In this document: positions 48,143-58,034 of the stretch, in pieces
Position numbering within the stretch: the first letter of the stretch is position 1
Layout of the letters: each line of letters starts with the position of its first letter
Assembly: GCA_934445035.1 (NCBI GenBank)
Contig: CAKSDI010000004.1
Span: forward strand, 1 to 64,000
Source of the DNA: an uncultured Eubacteriales bacterium
Lineage (GTDB): Bacteria; Bacillota; Clostridia; Oscillospirales; Acutalibacteraceae
Direction: 5' to 3'
DNA length: 64,000 nucleotides
Notes under the pieces: generated by a model
What the model saw: only the letters and a program-made list of their open reading frames with translations
What the model was told of the DNA's origin: nothing
Database searches by the model: none
Made by a program: the position numbers and the translations under genes

Positions 48143-48668
48143 GGATCTTTCCGTCTAAATTTTTGAAGATAAACGCTTTATCGTCAAGCAGAATATATCC
48201 TCGCTCGCTGTTTTCTTTAGGAATAGAAACAGAGCCGGGGTTAATATAATAGTTATCGTTTGCAAGTTTTTCAAAAGCCGGAATGTGCGTGTGGCCGTGG
48301 AGCAGGATATCGCCCCTTTTAAGCGGCGGAAGATTATCCTTATTGAAAATATGCCCGTGAGTCGCAAATAAAGTGAGTCCGTTCAGGCAAAGATAGGCAT
48401 AGTCCGCAAGAATGGGGAAGTCAAGCACCATTTGATCTACCTCGCAGTCGCAGTTGCCCCTCACGCAAAGCAGGCTTTCTTTAATGGGATTAAGCATAGA
48501 GATAACTTTTTTCGGCGCGTAGCCGTCAGGCAGGTCATTTCTCGGGCCGTGATATAAAATATCGCCTAAAAGTATCAGCTTTTCGGGCGCTTCGGCTTCA
48601 TTCCGCTCAAGTAATTTTTCAAGATAAAGAGCGCTTCCGTGAATATCGGAGGCTATCATATATTTCAT
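48123..48668 (-). CDS. Metallophosphoesterase, YfcE type
   Basis: 181 residues. Phosphodiesterase fold with ASDIHGS (about 5-11), LLGDILYHGPRND, VRGNCDCEVD, LFATHGHIFN and HGHTHIPAF: the complete metal-binding set. E. coli YfcE hydrolyses artificial phosphodiesters; the natural substrate is unknown. Start ATG 48668 with CAGGTGATAATT upstream; an upstream in-frame start (48695) has no ribosome site. Confidence 0.93.
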   Translation of the reverse strand: MKYMIASDIHGSALYLEKLLERNEAEAPEKLILLGDILYHGPRNDLPDGYAPKKVISMLNPIKESLLCVRGNCDCEVDQMVLDFPILADYAYLCLNGLTLFATHGHIFNKDNLPPLKRGDILLHGHTHIPAFEKLANDNYYINPGSVSIPKENSERGYILLDDKAFIFKNLDGKILNSFSL

Positions 48669-48724
48669 AATTATCACCTGATAAAAGTATATCACCGATT
48701 ACAAATTTTTTCAATTAAAAAAAG

Positions 48725-48753
48725 TGGACTTATATAATAATGTGTGGTATAAT
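48725..48753 (+). promoter_or_regulatory. Promoter of the polysaccharide cluster
   Basis: TGGACT (48725-48730), 17-bp spacer, TATAAT (48748-48753). The transcript would begin about 48760, just before the mini-MITE, which thus lies in its leader. Confidence 0.7.
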
Positions 48754-48768
48754 CTTTTTAGGTATGAC

Positions 48769-48831
48769 TAGACAATACAGTCAGGGTACAACACTTCTCA
48801 TAGCGGAAAATTTGTCCGATTATATTGTCTA
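48769..48831 (+). mobile_element. Mini-MITE (63 bp)
   Basis: TAGACAATACAGTCAGGG.. matches the left 60 bases of copy A and ends at the internal TTATATTGTCT of the full element, here followed by A to give a TA edge. So an internal sequence acts as a second end. Confidence 0.85.
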
Positions 48832-48857
48832 CATTTTTTCGGGGGGAATTTAAGATT

Positions 48858-50111
48858 ATGTTCAGTGATAAGGGTTTTGAAAAATTTGATAAAAAAGTGT
48901 GGCTTTCTTCTCCCACTATGCATGGGGAAGAGCTTAAGTACATAACCGAGGCTTATGAAACAAACTGGGTGTCCACAGTAGGAGAAAATATTAATGAGGT
49001 AGAGCGTATCGCCGCAGAGAAAATAGGCTGTAAACATGCGGTTGCCCTTTCCAGCGGAACGGCGGCTTTGCACCTGTGTATGAAACTTGCGGGTATAAAG
49101 CCGGGAGATAAGGTCTTTTGCACAGATATGACTTTTGACGCTACGGTAAATCCCATAGTCTATGAGGGCGGCGTGCCGATCTTTATTGATACTGAATATG
49201 ATACCTGGAATATGGATCCCGAGGCTTTGAAAAAAGCATTTGAAATATACCCCGAAGTAAAGGCAGTGGTTGTTGCGAACCTTTACGGCACTCCCGGCAA
49301 ACTAGGCGAGATAGCCGAGATCTGCAAAAAGCACAACGCCGTGATGATAGAGGACGCGGCAGAGTCTTTGGGAGCTACATATAAAGGCAGACAAACCGGC
49401 ACTTTCGGTACATACAATGCGATAAGCTTTAACGGCAATAAAATAATAACCGGATCATCGGGCGGTATGCTCCTTACGGACAGTAAGGAAGCCGCCGACA
49501 AGGCAAGAAAATGGTCCACGCAGTCAAGAGAAAACGCTCCTTGGTATCAGCACGAGGAATTGGGTTACAACTATCGAATGAGCAATGTTATAGCCGGCGT
49601 TGTAAGAGGTCAGTTGCCTTATCTTGATGAGCACATAAAGCTTAAAAAAGCTATTTATGAAAGATATAAAGAGGGCTTTAAGGATCTGCCGGTATCGATG
49701 AATCCTTATGATGAGATCAACAGCGAACCGAACTTTTGGCTTTCCTGCCTGATAATTGATAAAGACGCTATGTGCAAACAGGTAAGGAGCGATAACGACG
49801 CTTGCTATATATCTGAGCCGGGTAAATCCTGCCCGACCGAGATACTCGAAATTTTGGCTAAATACAATGCCGAGGGAAGACCTATCTGGAAACCTATGCA
49901 TATGCAGCCTATATACAGGATGAACGGTTTTGTAACAAGAGAGGGCGACGGCAGAGCTAAAACCAACGCCTATATTGCAGGCGGCGGAATTGATGTCGGT
50001 ATGGATATATTTGACAGAGGTCTCTGCCTGCCGAGCGATATTAAAATGACCGTCTGGGAACAGGCAAGGATTATTGAGATCATAAAAGAAATTTTTAATT
50101 CTAAGGGGTAA
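48858..50111 (+). CDS. DegT/DnrJ/EryC1-family sugar aminotransferase (PglE-like)
   Basis: 417 residues. PLP enzyme that adds an amino group to a keto-sugar nucleotide; the pattern is close to PglE (UDP-4-keto-6-deoxy-GlcNAc C4 aminotransferase): PTMHGEELKYITEAYETNWV, LSSGTAALHL, IEDAAESLGA and the PLP-lysine block FNGNKIITGSSGGMLLT, then WSTQSRENAPWYQHEELGYNYRMSN, RPIWKPMH and GLCLPSD. ATG 48858 follows GGGGGG. First gene of the polysaccharide cluster. The 4,6-dehydratase that would make its substrate (PglF type) is not in the window. Confidence 0.9.
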   Translation: MFSDKGFEKFDKKVWLSSPTMHGEELKYITEAYETNWVSTVGENINEVERIAAEKIGCKHAVALSSGTAALHLCMKLAGIKPGDKVFCTDMTFDATVNPIVYEGGVPIFIDTEYDTWNMDPEALKKAFEIYPEVKAVVVANLYGTPGKLGEIAEICKKHNAVMIEDAAESLGATYKGRQTGTFGTYNAISFNGNKIITGSSGGMLLTDSKEAADKARKWSTQSRENAPWYQHEELGYNYRMSNVIAGVVRGQLPYLDEHIKLKKAIYERYKEGFKDLPVSMNPYDEINSEPNFWLSCLIIDKDAMCKQVRSDNDACYISEPGKSCPTEILEILAKYNAEGRPIWKPMHMQPIYRMNGFVTREGDGRAKTNAYIAGGGIDVGMDIFDRGLCLPSDIKMTVWEQARIIEIIKEIFNSKG

Positions 50112-50113
50112 TT

Positions 50114-50794
50114 ATGAAAAATATATTAGTTGCGGTCGCCCATCCTGACGATGAAGTCCTCGGAATGGGCGGAACGATAGCAAGGCTGGCGGCCGAGGGC
50201 TGTGACATTCATTTACTGATAGTAACAGACGGAAGCTCCTCACAATATAAGAATGTCCCGGAATTACAGAAAATTATTGAAAAAAAGAAAGCTGAAACAG
50301 CTTTATCCGCTGAAATCTTAGGCATCAAAACGGTGGATTACGGCGAACTTCCGGATATGAAGCTCGATTGCACACCTCATACTGAGGTCAACGGTGTTAT
50401 TAAAAATGCGATAGATAAATATAGCCCTGATGCGATTTTTACTCATTTTTGGGGAGATGTAAATATAGATCATCGCTGTGTTTATGAATCGGTCATCGTT
50501 GCCGCAAGGCCTGTGCCCGGCCAGGAGATTAAAGAAATTTACTGCTTTAGAGTACCTTCTTCAACGGAATGGATGCCAAACAAAACTTCGACGATGTTTA
50601 TGCCTAATATTTATGTCGATATATCGAAATATGAAGATAAAAAATTAAAAGCTATGGCCGCTTATGAAACGGAAATAAGGGATTTTCCTCACCCCAGATC
50701 AGTTTCTTATTTGAAAAAAACCGATGAAGCAACGGGACTTTCCGTCGGTATGGAAGCGGCTGAGCCGTTTGTGCTTTTAAGGAAAATAATATGA
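50114..50794 (+). CDS. PIG-L family deacetylase
   Basis: 226 residues. LmbE-like N-deacetylase: AHPDDEVLGMGGTIARL (zinc ligands H and DD, residues 8-24), HFWGDVNIDHRCVY with the third His (about 116-122). It removes acetyl from GlcNAc-type residues. It begins 2 bases after the aminotransferase and overlaps the next gene by 4 bases. In this context it probably frees an amine on a sugar for formylation or other modification. Confidence 0.9.
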   Translation: MKNILVAVAHPDDEVLGMGGTIARLAAEGCDIHLLIVTDGSSSQYKNVPELQKIIEKKKAETALSAEILGIKTVDYGELPDMKLDCTPHTEVNGVIKNAIDKYSPDAIFTHFWGDVNIDHRCVYESVIVAARPVPGQEIKEIYCFRVPSSTEWMPNKTSTMFMPNIYVDISKYEDKKLKAMAAYETEIRDFPHPRSVSYLKKTDEATGLSVGMEAAEPFVLLRKII

Positions 50795-51483
50795 AGAATT
50801 CATTGTACTTTATATCTAAACGCGCTTTTGACGTGGTGTTTGCTTTGATCGTGTTAATTGTGCTTTCTCCGATTTATTTGCTCACTGCAATAATTATAAA
50901 ATTTTCAAGTCCCGGCCCCGTATTTTATAAGGCGTTCAGGATCGGAGAAAACGGGCAGCCGTTTATATGCTATAAATTCCGTTCTATGGTAGCCGACAGC
51001 GGTAAGGTCGCGCTTACAACGCTTGAAAACGACGAGCGGATATTTCCGTTCGGCAGGTTTATAAGAAAAGCAAAAATTGACGAGCTGCCGCAGTTTTTCA
51101 ATGTTTTAATAGGAAATATGTCTGTTGTAGGTCCGCGGCCCGAAGATAAAGAAAACAGCGATTTTATCTATACAGGCAGATATAGAAATATTCTTAATAT
51201 AAAACCGGGTCTTACAAGTCCCGCAAGCTTATATGATTACACCCACGGAGAAAAATATTCCTCAGAAGAAGAATATAAAAGCTATTTTCTTCCCCAAAAG
51301 CTGGAATTGGAGCTTTATTATGTTGAAAACAGGTCCGCTATTTATGATATCAGGCTCATTTTCAGAACAATAAAAATTGTGTTTTTATCTATGCTCGGTA
51401 AGCGAAAATTTAAAAAGCCCGTCGAAGTGGTATACATAATGCCGCAGTTAGAAAAGCAAGAAAGTTTAGCGACAAAAATCTGA
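50791..51483 (+). CDS. Initiating sugar-phosphate transferase (PglC/WbaP-type)
   Basis: 230 residues. N-terminal hydrophobic hairpin RAFDVVFALIVLIVLSPIYLLTAIIIKFSS (about 9-38), then the polyprenyl-phosphate phosphosugar transferase core: PGPVFYKAFRIGENGQPFICYKFRSM, FGRFIRKAKIDELPQFFNVLIGNMSVVGPRPE with the catalytic Asp-Glu. It links the first sugar-phosphate to undecaprenyl phosphate at the cytoplasmic membrane face. Short (no extra TM region), i.e. PglC-like size with a C-terminal extension. Confidence 0.92.
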   Translation: MKNSLYFISKRAFDVVFALIVLIVLSPIYLLTAIIIKFSSPGPVFYKAFRIGENGQPFICYKFRSMVADSGKVALTTLENDERIFPFGRFIRKAKIDELPQFFNVLIGNMSVVGPRPEDKENSDFIYTGRYRNILNIKPGLTSPASLYDYTHGEKYSSEEEYKSYFLPQKLELELYYVENRSAIYDIRLIFRTIKIVFLSMLGKRKFKKPVEVVYIMPQLEKQESLATKI

Positions 51484-51504
51484 TAATTGATTAAGGAGAT
51501 TTAT

Positions 51505-52293
51505 ATGAGTCAAAAGGTTAAAGCGGTAGTATTTACTCAGGAAGAACATTTTTTTATCCCTAAAAATATAATTTTAGCGTCAAAAACCTGCGATATTTTG
51601 GAAGTCGTTGATAATCAGAGCAAAAATTCGGCTGAAAACAAAATATCGGATATGGTAAAGTGGTTTGGCTTTTGTCAGTGCTTTAAAATGGGAATAAAAA
51701 CGATTTGGAGAATGATCCTTAATGTTATCGATAATATTTCCGGCCAAAAGGTTTTAAACGGCGAGGGCTCGATAAAATCGGCGGCTAAAAAAATCGGTGC
51801 AGAGTATAATGTCGTTAAAAATATAAACGATAAAGATTTTGTGGAGCATATCAGAAAACTTGATCCGGATATTATTATTTCATATTCTGCGCCGCAGGTT
51901 GTAAAGGAACCGCTGCTTTCAATGCCTAAATACGGAATAATAAATGTTCACGGCGCTCTTTTGCCGAATTATCGCGGTCTTTTGCCCTCTTTCTGGTATT
52001 TATACAATGATGAAAAAACAGGCGGAGCAACGGTGCATTTTATGAGTTCAAATATTGACGACGGCTCTATTGTAATACAGGACTCCGTCGATATAAGCGA
52101 CTGCAAAACAATGTTTGAACTTATGAAACGCACAAAGAAATTAGGCGGTGAGCTGATCATAAAAGCGGTTGAATTGATATCCGAGGGAAAAGCGCAGGTC
52201 AAGCCGAATAATTCAGAAGAGGGAAGTTATTACAGCTGGCCTACTGTCGAGCAGGCAAAAGAATTCAGAAAAAAAGGAAAAAAATTGGTATAA
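51505..52293 (+). CDS. Formyltransferase-like enzyme (sugar N-formyltransferase type)
   Basis: 262 residues. Folate-dependent formyltransferase fold: DPDIIISYSAPQVVKEPLLSMPKYGIINVHGALLPNYRG, with Asn-His of the NVHGALLP catalytic block, and IDDGSIVIQD with the Asp. tRNA formyltransferases look similar, but the place in a sugar cluster with an aminotransferase suggests N-formylation of an amino sugar. Start ATG 51505 after AAGGAG; the frame is open further upstream but without a ribosome site. Confidence 0.82.
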   Translation: MSQKVKAVVFTQEEHFFIPKNIILASKTCDILEVVDNQSKNSAENKISDMVKWFGFCQCFKMGIKTIWRMILNVIDNISGQKVLNGEGSIKSAAKKIGAEYNVVKNINDKDFVEHIRKLDPDIIISYSAPQVVKEPLLSMPKYGIINVHGALLPNYRGLLPSFWYLYNDEKTGGATVHFMSSNIDDGSIVIQDSVDISDCKTMFELMKRTKKLGGELIIKAVELISEGKAQVKPNNSEEGSYYSWPTVEQAKEFRKKGKKLV

Positions 52294-52368
52294 ATCCCGC
52301 CGGTGTTTTTTAAAAGGGCGTTAGGCCGGCAATTAAAACACAATTAAAATTTTAAAAGGGAATTTTTG

Positions 52369-53139
52369 ATGGAAAATTTAGTTTCGGTTATAATGCCGTC
52401 GTATAACACGGCAAAATTCATACCTGAATCGATAAATTCGGTTTTATCTCAGACATACACAAATTGGGAACTTATAATAGTTGATGATTGCTCGAGCGAT
52501 AACACAGACGAGGTCGTAAAGCCGTTTTTATCCGACGGACGCATAAAGTATTTAAAAAACGAAAAAAACAGCGGTGCGGCAGTTTCGAGAAATTATGCTT
52601 TAAGAGAGGCTAATGGCAGATATATCGCTTTTCTTGACAGCGATGATTTATGGGAAAAAGAAAAATTAGAAAAGCAGATAGCTTTTATGGAAAAGAACGG
52701 TTATGCTTTTTCTTATACCGATTATATTATAATCGACGAAAATTCAGAGCCTGTCGGGCAAAGCGTTACGGGACCGAAAAAGATTACCGAACACGGTATG
52801 TATAATTACTGCTGGCTTGGCTGTTTAACGGTTATGTACGATACGCAAACGGTCGGACTTATTCAGATAGAAGATATAAAAAAGAATAACGATTATGCTA
52901 TGTGGTTAAAAATCTGCAAAAAAGCAAATTGTTATCTGCTTAAAGAAAATCTCGGAAGATACAGAAAGCGCAGCGGCTCGATCAGCAATCTGAGATATAC
53001 GAAACTGATAAAATGGCATTATCGTTTATTTCGGTACGCAGATCAAAAGAATTCTTTTGTGTCAACAGTTTTAACCGCACGCAATTTATGCTGGGGACTA
53101 TGGAAGAAGATTAAATATGTGAGGAATACAAAGCTATGA
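52369..53139 (+). CDS. Family 2 glycosyltransferase
   Basis: 256 residues. GT-A fold: [42 protein letters not shown] (residues 5-46), [29 protein letters not shown] with the DxD-type motif (about 78-98). Two hydrophobic residues clusters but no TM helix. Start ATG 52369 with AAAAGGGA upstream. It overlaps the ugd gene by 4 bases. Confidence 0.93.
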   Translation: MENLVSVIMPSYNTAKFIPESINSVLSQTYTNWELIIVDDCSSDNTDEVVKPFLSDGRIKYLKNEKNSGAAVSRNYALREANGRYIAFLDSDDLWEKEKLEKQIAFMEKNGYAFSYTDYIIIDENSEPVGQSVTGPKKITEHGMYNYCWLGCLTVMYDTQTVGLIQIEDIKKNNDYAMWLKICKKANCYLLKENLGRYRKRSGSISNLRYTKLIKWHYRLFRYADQKNSFVSTVLTARNLCWGLWKKIKYVRNTKL

Positions 53140-54374
53140 ACATTGCAGTTGCAGGAACCGGATATGTAGGTCTGTCGATATCGGTGCTTTTGGCACAGAA
53201 TAATAAGGTTACGGCTGTTGATATCGTCCCCGAAAAGGTCGATATGATCAATAACCGTAAATCCCCTATTCAGGATGATTATATAGAAAAATATCTTGCC
53301 GAGAAAAAGCTCGATCTTAAAGCGACGCTTGATGCAAGATCAGCATATAAGGACGCGGATTTTGTAATTATTGCAACCCCTACCAATTACGACAGCCAAA
53401 AAAATTTCTTTGACACATCGGCGGTCGAATCGGTCATTGAGCTTGTAAAAGAATATAATCCCGAAGCAATAATGGTTATCAAATCGACTATTCCCGTAGG
53501 TTTTACTAAAAGCGTGAGGGAAAAATATGATTGCAAAAATATTATTTTCAGTCCCGAATTCCTGCGTGAAAGCAAGGCGCTTTATGATAACCTTTATCCG
53601 AGCCGTATCATAGTCGGCACCGATCTAAGTGATGAGCGGCTTGTAAAAGCGGCGAATGATTTTGCCGGGCTTTTGCAGGCGGGGGCAATAAAAGAGAATA
53701 TCGATACGCTTATTATGGGCTTTACCGAAGCGGAGGCTGTCAAGCTTTTTGCAAATACTTACCTTGCCCTGCGCGTATCTTACTTTAACGAGCTTGATAC
53801 TTACGCGGAAATGAAAGGCCTTGATACTCAGCAGATAATAAACGGCGTGTGTCTTGATCCGCGTATCGGAAACCATTATAATAATCCTTCTTTCGGATAT
53901 GGCGGTTACTGTTTGCCTAAAGATACCAAGCAGCTTCTTGCAAATTATGCCGATGTTCCGCAGAATATGATGTCTGCTATTGTAGAAGCTAACCGCACCC
54001 GAAAAGATTTTATTGCCGACCGCGTATTGCGTATGGCAGGATATTACGGCTATGAGGAAGATAATGTTTACAGCAAGGCGAAAGAAGCTCCTATTACTAT
54101 CGGAGTTTACCGTTTGACGATGAAATCCAATTCGGATAATTTCAGGCAGTCCTCTATTCAAGGCGTTATGAAGAGGATCAAAGCAAAGGGAGCAAAAGTC
54201 GTTATTTACGAGCCGACATTGAATGACGGCGAAACATTCTTCGGCAGCGAGGTCATCAACGATCTCGCGAAATTCAAGAATATTTGCAAGGCTATTATTG
54301 CAAATCGCTATGATTCCTGTCTTGACGATGTTGCAGATAAAGTTTACACAAGAGATATTTTCAGAAGAGATTAA
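53136..54374 (+). CDS. ugd: UDP-glucose 6-dehydrogenase-family protein
   Basis: 412 residues. Oxidises UDP-glucose (or UDP-GlcNAc/ManNAc type sugars) to the uronic acid. NAD motif [19 protein letters not shown] (residues 3-21), DKVDMI-like, [30 protein letters not shown] with the Lys, and the catalytic Cys block [15 protein letters not shown]. It is somewhat shorter than average and close to Ugd of capsule clusters. Start overlaps the GT2 stop by 4 bases. Confidence 0.92.
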   Translation: MNIAVAGTGYVGLSISVLLAQNNKVTAVDIVPEKVDMINNRKSPIQDDYIEKYLAEKKLDLKATLDARSAYKDADFVIIATPTNYDSQKNFFDTSAVESVIELVKEYNPEAIMVIKSTIPVGFTKSVREKYDCKNIIFSPEFLRESKALYDNLYPSRIIVGTDLSDERLVKAANDFAGLLQAGAIKENIDTLIMGFTEAEAVKLFANTYLALRVSYFNELDTYAEMKGLDTQQIINGVCLDPRIGNHYNNPSFGYGGYCLPKDTKQLLANYADVPQNMMSAIVEANRTRKDFIADRVLRMAGYYGYEEDNVYSKAKEAPITIGVYRLTMKSNSDNFRQSSIQGVMKRIKAKGAKVVIYEPTLNDGETFFGSEVINDLAKFKNICKAIIANRYDSCLDDVADKVYTRDIFRRD

Positions 54375-54412
54375 AATTTGATATTATGACCTGAAAAAGA
54401 GGGTGAAAGCAT

Positions 54413-55567
54413 TTGGGTATAGCGCGGTTAAAAGAGCTGGCTGTGAAAATTGAAAAAAAGCAGGGAAATGTTTTAAACTATCCGGTTAAAGCTCAGGAAA
54501 AATACATTTCGCATTTTAAAGAGCCGAAAGACCTTATCGAGAGAAGCTTTTTTCAGTATAAATGCCAGATGAAGTTTTACGGCGGATTTATCTCTTTTTT
54601 CTTAAATCTCGCCTCGCTTCCTCTTAGCATTAAATATCTTTTAAATCTTAAATCTAAAAAAGTTTTAAAAGAAGAAAAAGCCGACGCGGTCTTTTTGGCA
54701 GACGGCAAGCCTTTTAATATAATTCCGCTTTCACTGCTTGAAAGGTATAAAAATATTGTTACCTCCGAAGAAAATTCGGGCGCGCTTTTTGCCTTTGATA
54801 TCGCGTTTTTAAAAGAAATATTTAAAAGATATCCTTTTTCGTGGCATTTTTGGCTTAAATCTATAATTAAAACTGCGCGCTACAGCGCCCAGGCTGAAAA
54901 ATATTCTCCTAAAGCGCTTATATCCTGCGATGAATATTCTTTTACTTCCTCTCTTTTGACCGAGTGGTGCAGAAGAAAGAATATCATTAGAATAAATGTT
55001 ATGCACGGCGAAAAGTTATATTTTATGCGCGATTCCTTTGTCTGCTATGACGAATATTTTGTTTGGGATAAATATTATGCCGATCTGCTTATCTCTATGG
55101 GGGCGGAAAAAAGTCAGTTTAATATAGAAGCGCCGCCGTCGGTTAAAATAAAGGCGGATAAAGATATAAAAAAGGAATTTGATTTTACATATTATCTTGC
55201 GGCAGAGCCGGAAAGCGTTTTAAAAATAATTTCTTCAAATCTTTTAAAGCTTAAAAGCTTAGGATATAAAATTTCCGTAAGACCTCACCCGAGATATGCC
55301 GATATGGAAGTAACAAAAGAGTTGTTTTGCGAGTTTAATATCGAGGACACCTCGGCTGTTTCGATAGAAGCTTCGCTCTTGAGTTCAAAAAATGCGGTAT
55401 CGCTTTATTCCTCCGTTTTAAATCAGGCTTATCACGCGGATATCGGAGTGGTGATAGACGATATTTCAAATCCTGAAAACTTTAAAAAGCTTAAAGAGCG
55501 CGGATATATAATGCTGTCGGTAAATCACAGGCTTTTAAGCGAAATTGTTGAGGAGAATAAAAATTGA
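54413..55567 (+). CDS. Putative capsule-type glycosyltransferase, family uncertain
   Basis: 384 residues, start TTG 54413 after GAGGGTGAAAG. N-terminal region with a hydrophobic patch (about 60-85), then a part resembling GT-B/capsule polysaccharide transferases: NVMHGEKLYFM (HG motif about residue 200), YFVWDKYYADLLISMGA and a late RPHPRYAD (about 292-299), reminiscent of the CDP-glycerol glycerophosphotransferase/polysialyltransferase HP motif. Named family not certain. Overlaps the next gene by 4 bases, so it belongs to the cluster. Confidence 0.65.
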   Translation: MGIARLKELAVKIEKKQGNVLNYPVKAQEKYISHFKEPKDLIERSFFQYKCQMKFYGGFISFFLNLASLPLSIKYLLNLKSKKVLKEEKADAVFLADGKPFNIIPLSLLERYKNIVTSEENSGALFAFDIAFLKEIFKRYPFSWHFWLKSIIKTARYSAQAEKYSPKALISCDEYSFTSSLLTEWCRRKNIIRINVMHGEKLYFMRDSFVCYDEYFVWDKYYADLLISMGAEKSQFNIEAPPSVKIKADKDIKKEFDFTYYLAAEPESVLKIISSNLLKLKSLGYKISVRPHPRYADMEVTKELFCEFNIEDTSAVSIEASLLSSKNAVSLYSSVLNQAYHADIGVVIDDISNPENFKKLKERGYIMLSVNHRLLSEIVEENKN

Positions 55568-56787
55568 AAGTATTAATATTTGCTCCTTATATTTATGATC
55601 CCGAAATCATCGAATTTACGAGAAATCAAACCGGTTTTGGAATGATGGTAAAAGATATCCTTGATTTTGTCGGAAAAAAAGAAGAAGTGATTTTTTCTTC
55701 GAGAGTGATAACAAACGGCAGAAACTTTGAAAACTATAAGATCTTAAAGCACACATTTTTGGATATCTTTAAATCTGCAAGACCGCGCGATTATATAAGA
55801 GCGATTTCCAATTTTTTTTACGGAAAATATGGTTTTAAAGACCGCTTAAGAAACGCGTTTTATGATCTGGACGGCGGATATGTACGCTCTACCATTAAAT
55901 CAGAGCGCCCCGATATCGTTCATATTCACGGCATAGGACCTATTACAAAAAGCTATATCGATATATGCCTTGAGCTTAAAGTCCCTTTTGTTGTAACGCT
56001 TCACGGCCTTATCGGGCTTGATGATTCGGTCTTAGCGCCCGCTTCCACAAAAAGGCTTGAAAAGGAATTCCTTATAAAAGCGCAAAGAGAAAATATTCCT
56101 GTCACGGTGATAAGCTCGGGAATGAAAAAGAGAATAGAAGAAAATTATCTTTTAAAACCTGCCGATAATATCACGGTTGTGCTAAACGGCACAAAAGCGG
56201 CGCACAACTCAAAAAGCGAAGAAAATGACGAGCTGACCGAAAAATTAAGATCTTTAAAGCTTAGCGGAAATAAGATTATTTTTGCCGTAGGGAATATTAC
56301 AGAGAATAAAAATCAAATTCAGCTCGCACGGATAATGAAAATATTAAAAGCTGAAAATATATCTGTTACGGCGGTATTTTTCGGTAACGAATGCGACGGA
56401 GGACTTTTAAAAAATTATATAGAAGAAGAAAAATTGACTGACTGCTGTATAATGGCAGGATTTAAAGAAGATATCGGCAGATATTACAGTCTGACTGATC
56501 TCACGGTTCTTTTAAGCTTAAACGACGGCTTCGGACTTTCTATAATCGAAGGCTACGCTTTCGGAGTGCCGAGCGTGTTTTTTTCCGATCTCGATTCGGC
56601 AGAAGATGTGTTTAATGCAGAATGCTCTTTAAAATGCTTTGACCGATCGGACACTGCGGCGGCAGAAACAATAAAAAAAGCATTAAAAACTGATTTTGAC
56701 AAAGAAAAAATAAAAAAATTCGCCGAAAGCTTTACAATGGAAAGCACGGCTGATAAATACATAGAAGTTTATAAAAATTCGGGTTGA
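55564..56787 (+). CDS. Family 4 glycosyltransferase
   Basis: 407 residues, GT-B fold. IVHIHGIGPITKSYIDICLELKVPFVVTLHG (about 118-148), and the C-terminal donor site NDGFGLSIIEGYAFGVPSVF (E-x7-E, about 320-340). TTG 55564 overlaps the previous stop. Acts on the cytoplasmic side to extend the repeat unit. Confidence 0.9.
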   Translation: MKVLIFAPYIYDPEIIEFTRNQTGFGMMVKDILDFVGKKEEVIFSSRVITNGRNFENYKILKHTFLDIFKSARPRDYIRAISNFFYGKYGFKDRLRNAFYDLDGGYVRSTIKSERPDIVHIHGIGPITKSYIDICLELKVPFVVTLHGLIGLDDSVLAPASTKRLEKEFLIKAQRENIPVTVISSGMKKRIEENYLLKPADNITVVLNGTKAAHNSKSEENDELTEKLRSLKLSGNKIIFAVGNITENKNQIQLARIMKILKAENISVTAVFFGNECDGGLLKNYIEEEKLTDCCIMAGFKEDIGRYYSLTDLTVLLSLNDGFGLSIIEGYAFGVPSVFFSDLDSAEDVFNAECSLKCFDRSDTAAAETIKKALKTDFDKEKIKKFAESFTMESTADKYIEVYKNSG

Positions 56788-56801
56788 TTCACGGTGGGAA
56801 A

Positions 56802-58034
56802 ATGGAAAAAAATCTGCAAAATAAAAAAAGCTGCATAATTGAATATTATCTTCCTTTTTATATAATGCTTGCACCCTATAAATTCGGGATAATCGATCTC
56901 GGAACCATAGGTCTTATTATCTGCGCTTTTTTAATCCTTTTAAGGGAAAACGGAAGAATAATTTTTAAAAAGAGCCAGGCAGTTTTTTTCACATTTTTAG
57001 GATATGCGATAATAAAAAATATCTTTAATCTGTTTTTAGGCGATAATAGTTTTGATACGATTTTTAATAAAGTTGTTTCTTTCACGGTACAATTTCTTTT
57101 GTGTATATTTGTATCATCGTTCGGATTTGATGAAAAAGCTCTTTTTAGAGCTTATAAATTTGCAGGAGTTATTTTTTCAATAGGGCTTATATATCAGCTT
57201 ATAAAGTTAAATGTGTTCGGCGCGCAGGTCACGCCGATTTCGATAATTCCCGGATATGTTTTAAGAGGGGAAGCTGCGGAAGAATCTTTAAGACCGTCGT
57301 CGTTCTTTGCGGAGCCCGAATGGTTTGTTTCGGCAATGCTGCCGTTTGAATTCCTTTCGCTTAAAAGGCTTGATTATAAATGGGCGATTTTTTCAACGGT
57401 TATGATACTTGCTTCAACTTCTACTTTAGGTGTCGCACTTTCGGCAGTACTATGGCTGACCGTTTTAGGATCGAATAAAGTTAAATTTAAAAGCAAAGCA
57501 GTTATAGCTGTTTTTATAGCGGTGATATGCACAGCGTTTTTCACGCTCAATATTTTTTCAGGCGGAAATGAAAAATTAAAAGAGGTTTTAGACGGCGAAA
57601 GCACGGTAAACAGCCGAATAGTCGTAGGCTTTGATACAATAGCGACTATGGATCCGGTAAAGATGATATTCGGAGAAAATTATAATGATCAGAATACTTA
57701 TATCAGAGAAAATATCGGCCTTTTAAGACCGGATTCGCCTGTAAAAGATTATATAAAAGACGGCGGACATATCTTTCTTAATTCTTTTTGCCAACTGATT
57801 TTTTATTACGGAATATTCGGTCTTATAATTTATCTTTGGGCATTTTTCAAGAGGCTTAAAAAGAAAAATTACGGAGCTAAAGCTTATATAATTATGCTTC
57901 TTATTGCGATCTTTGCGCAAACTTCAGTGCTTAATGTAATATATTTTGTAAACATAATTATTTTAATGCTTTATGATAATGAAACGGAGGAATACTGTGA
58001 AAATAGGAGTTATAACAACGCAATATGCGAGTAA
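56802..58034 (+). CDS. O-antigen/EPS polymerase-like membrane protein (Wzy type)
   Basis: 410 residues with about ten hydrophobic segments spread along the protein and a large extracellular loop (about 255-320), the layout of Wzy-type polymerases/ligases. No sequence motif is decisive. Start ATG 56802 after GGTGGG; TTG 56784, which overlaps the previous gene, is the alternative. Its end overlaps the next gene by 38 bases. Assigned by topology and context. Confidence 0.8.
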   Translation: MEKNLQNKKSCIIEYYLPFYIMLAPYKFGIIDLGTIGLIICAFLILLRENGRIIFKKSQAVFFTFLGYAIIKNIFNLFLGDNSFDTIFNKVVSFTVQFLLCIFVSSFGFDEKALFRAYKFAGVIFSIGLIYQLIKLNVFGAQVTPISIIPGYVLRGEAAEESLRPSSFFAEPEWFVSAMLPFEFLSLKRLDYKWAIFSTVMILASTSTLGVALSAVLWLTVLGSNKVKFKSKAVIAVFIAVICTAFFTLNIFSGGNEKLKEVLDGESTVNSRIVVGFDTIATMDPVKMIFGENYNDQNTYIRENIGLLRPDSPVKDYIKDGGHIFLNSFCQLIFYYGIFGLIIYLWAFFKRLKKKNYGAKAYIIMLLIAIFAQTSVLNVIYFVNIIILMLYDNETEEYCENRSYNNAICE

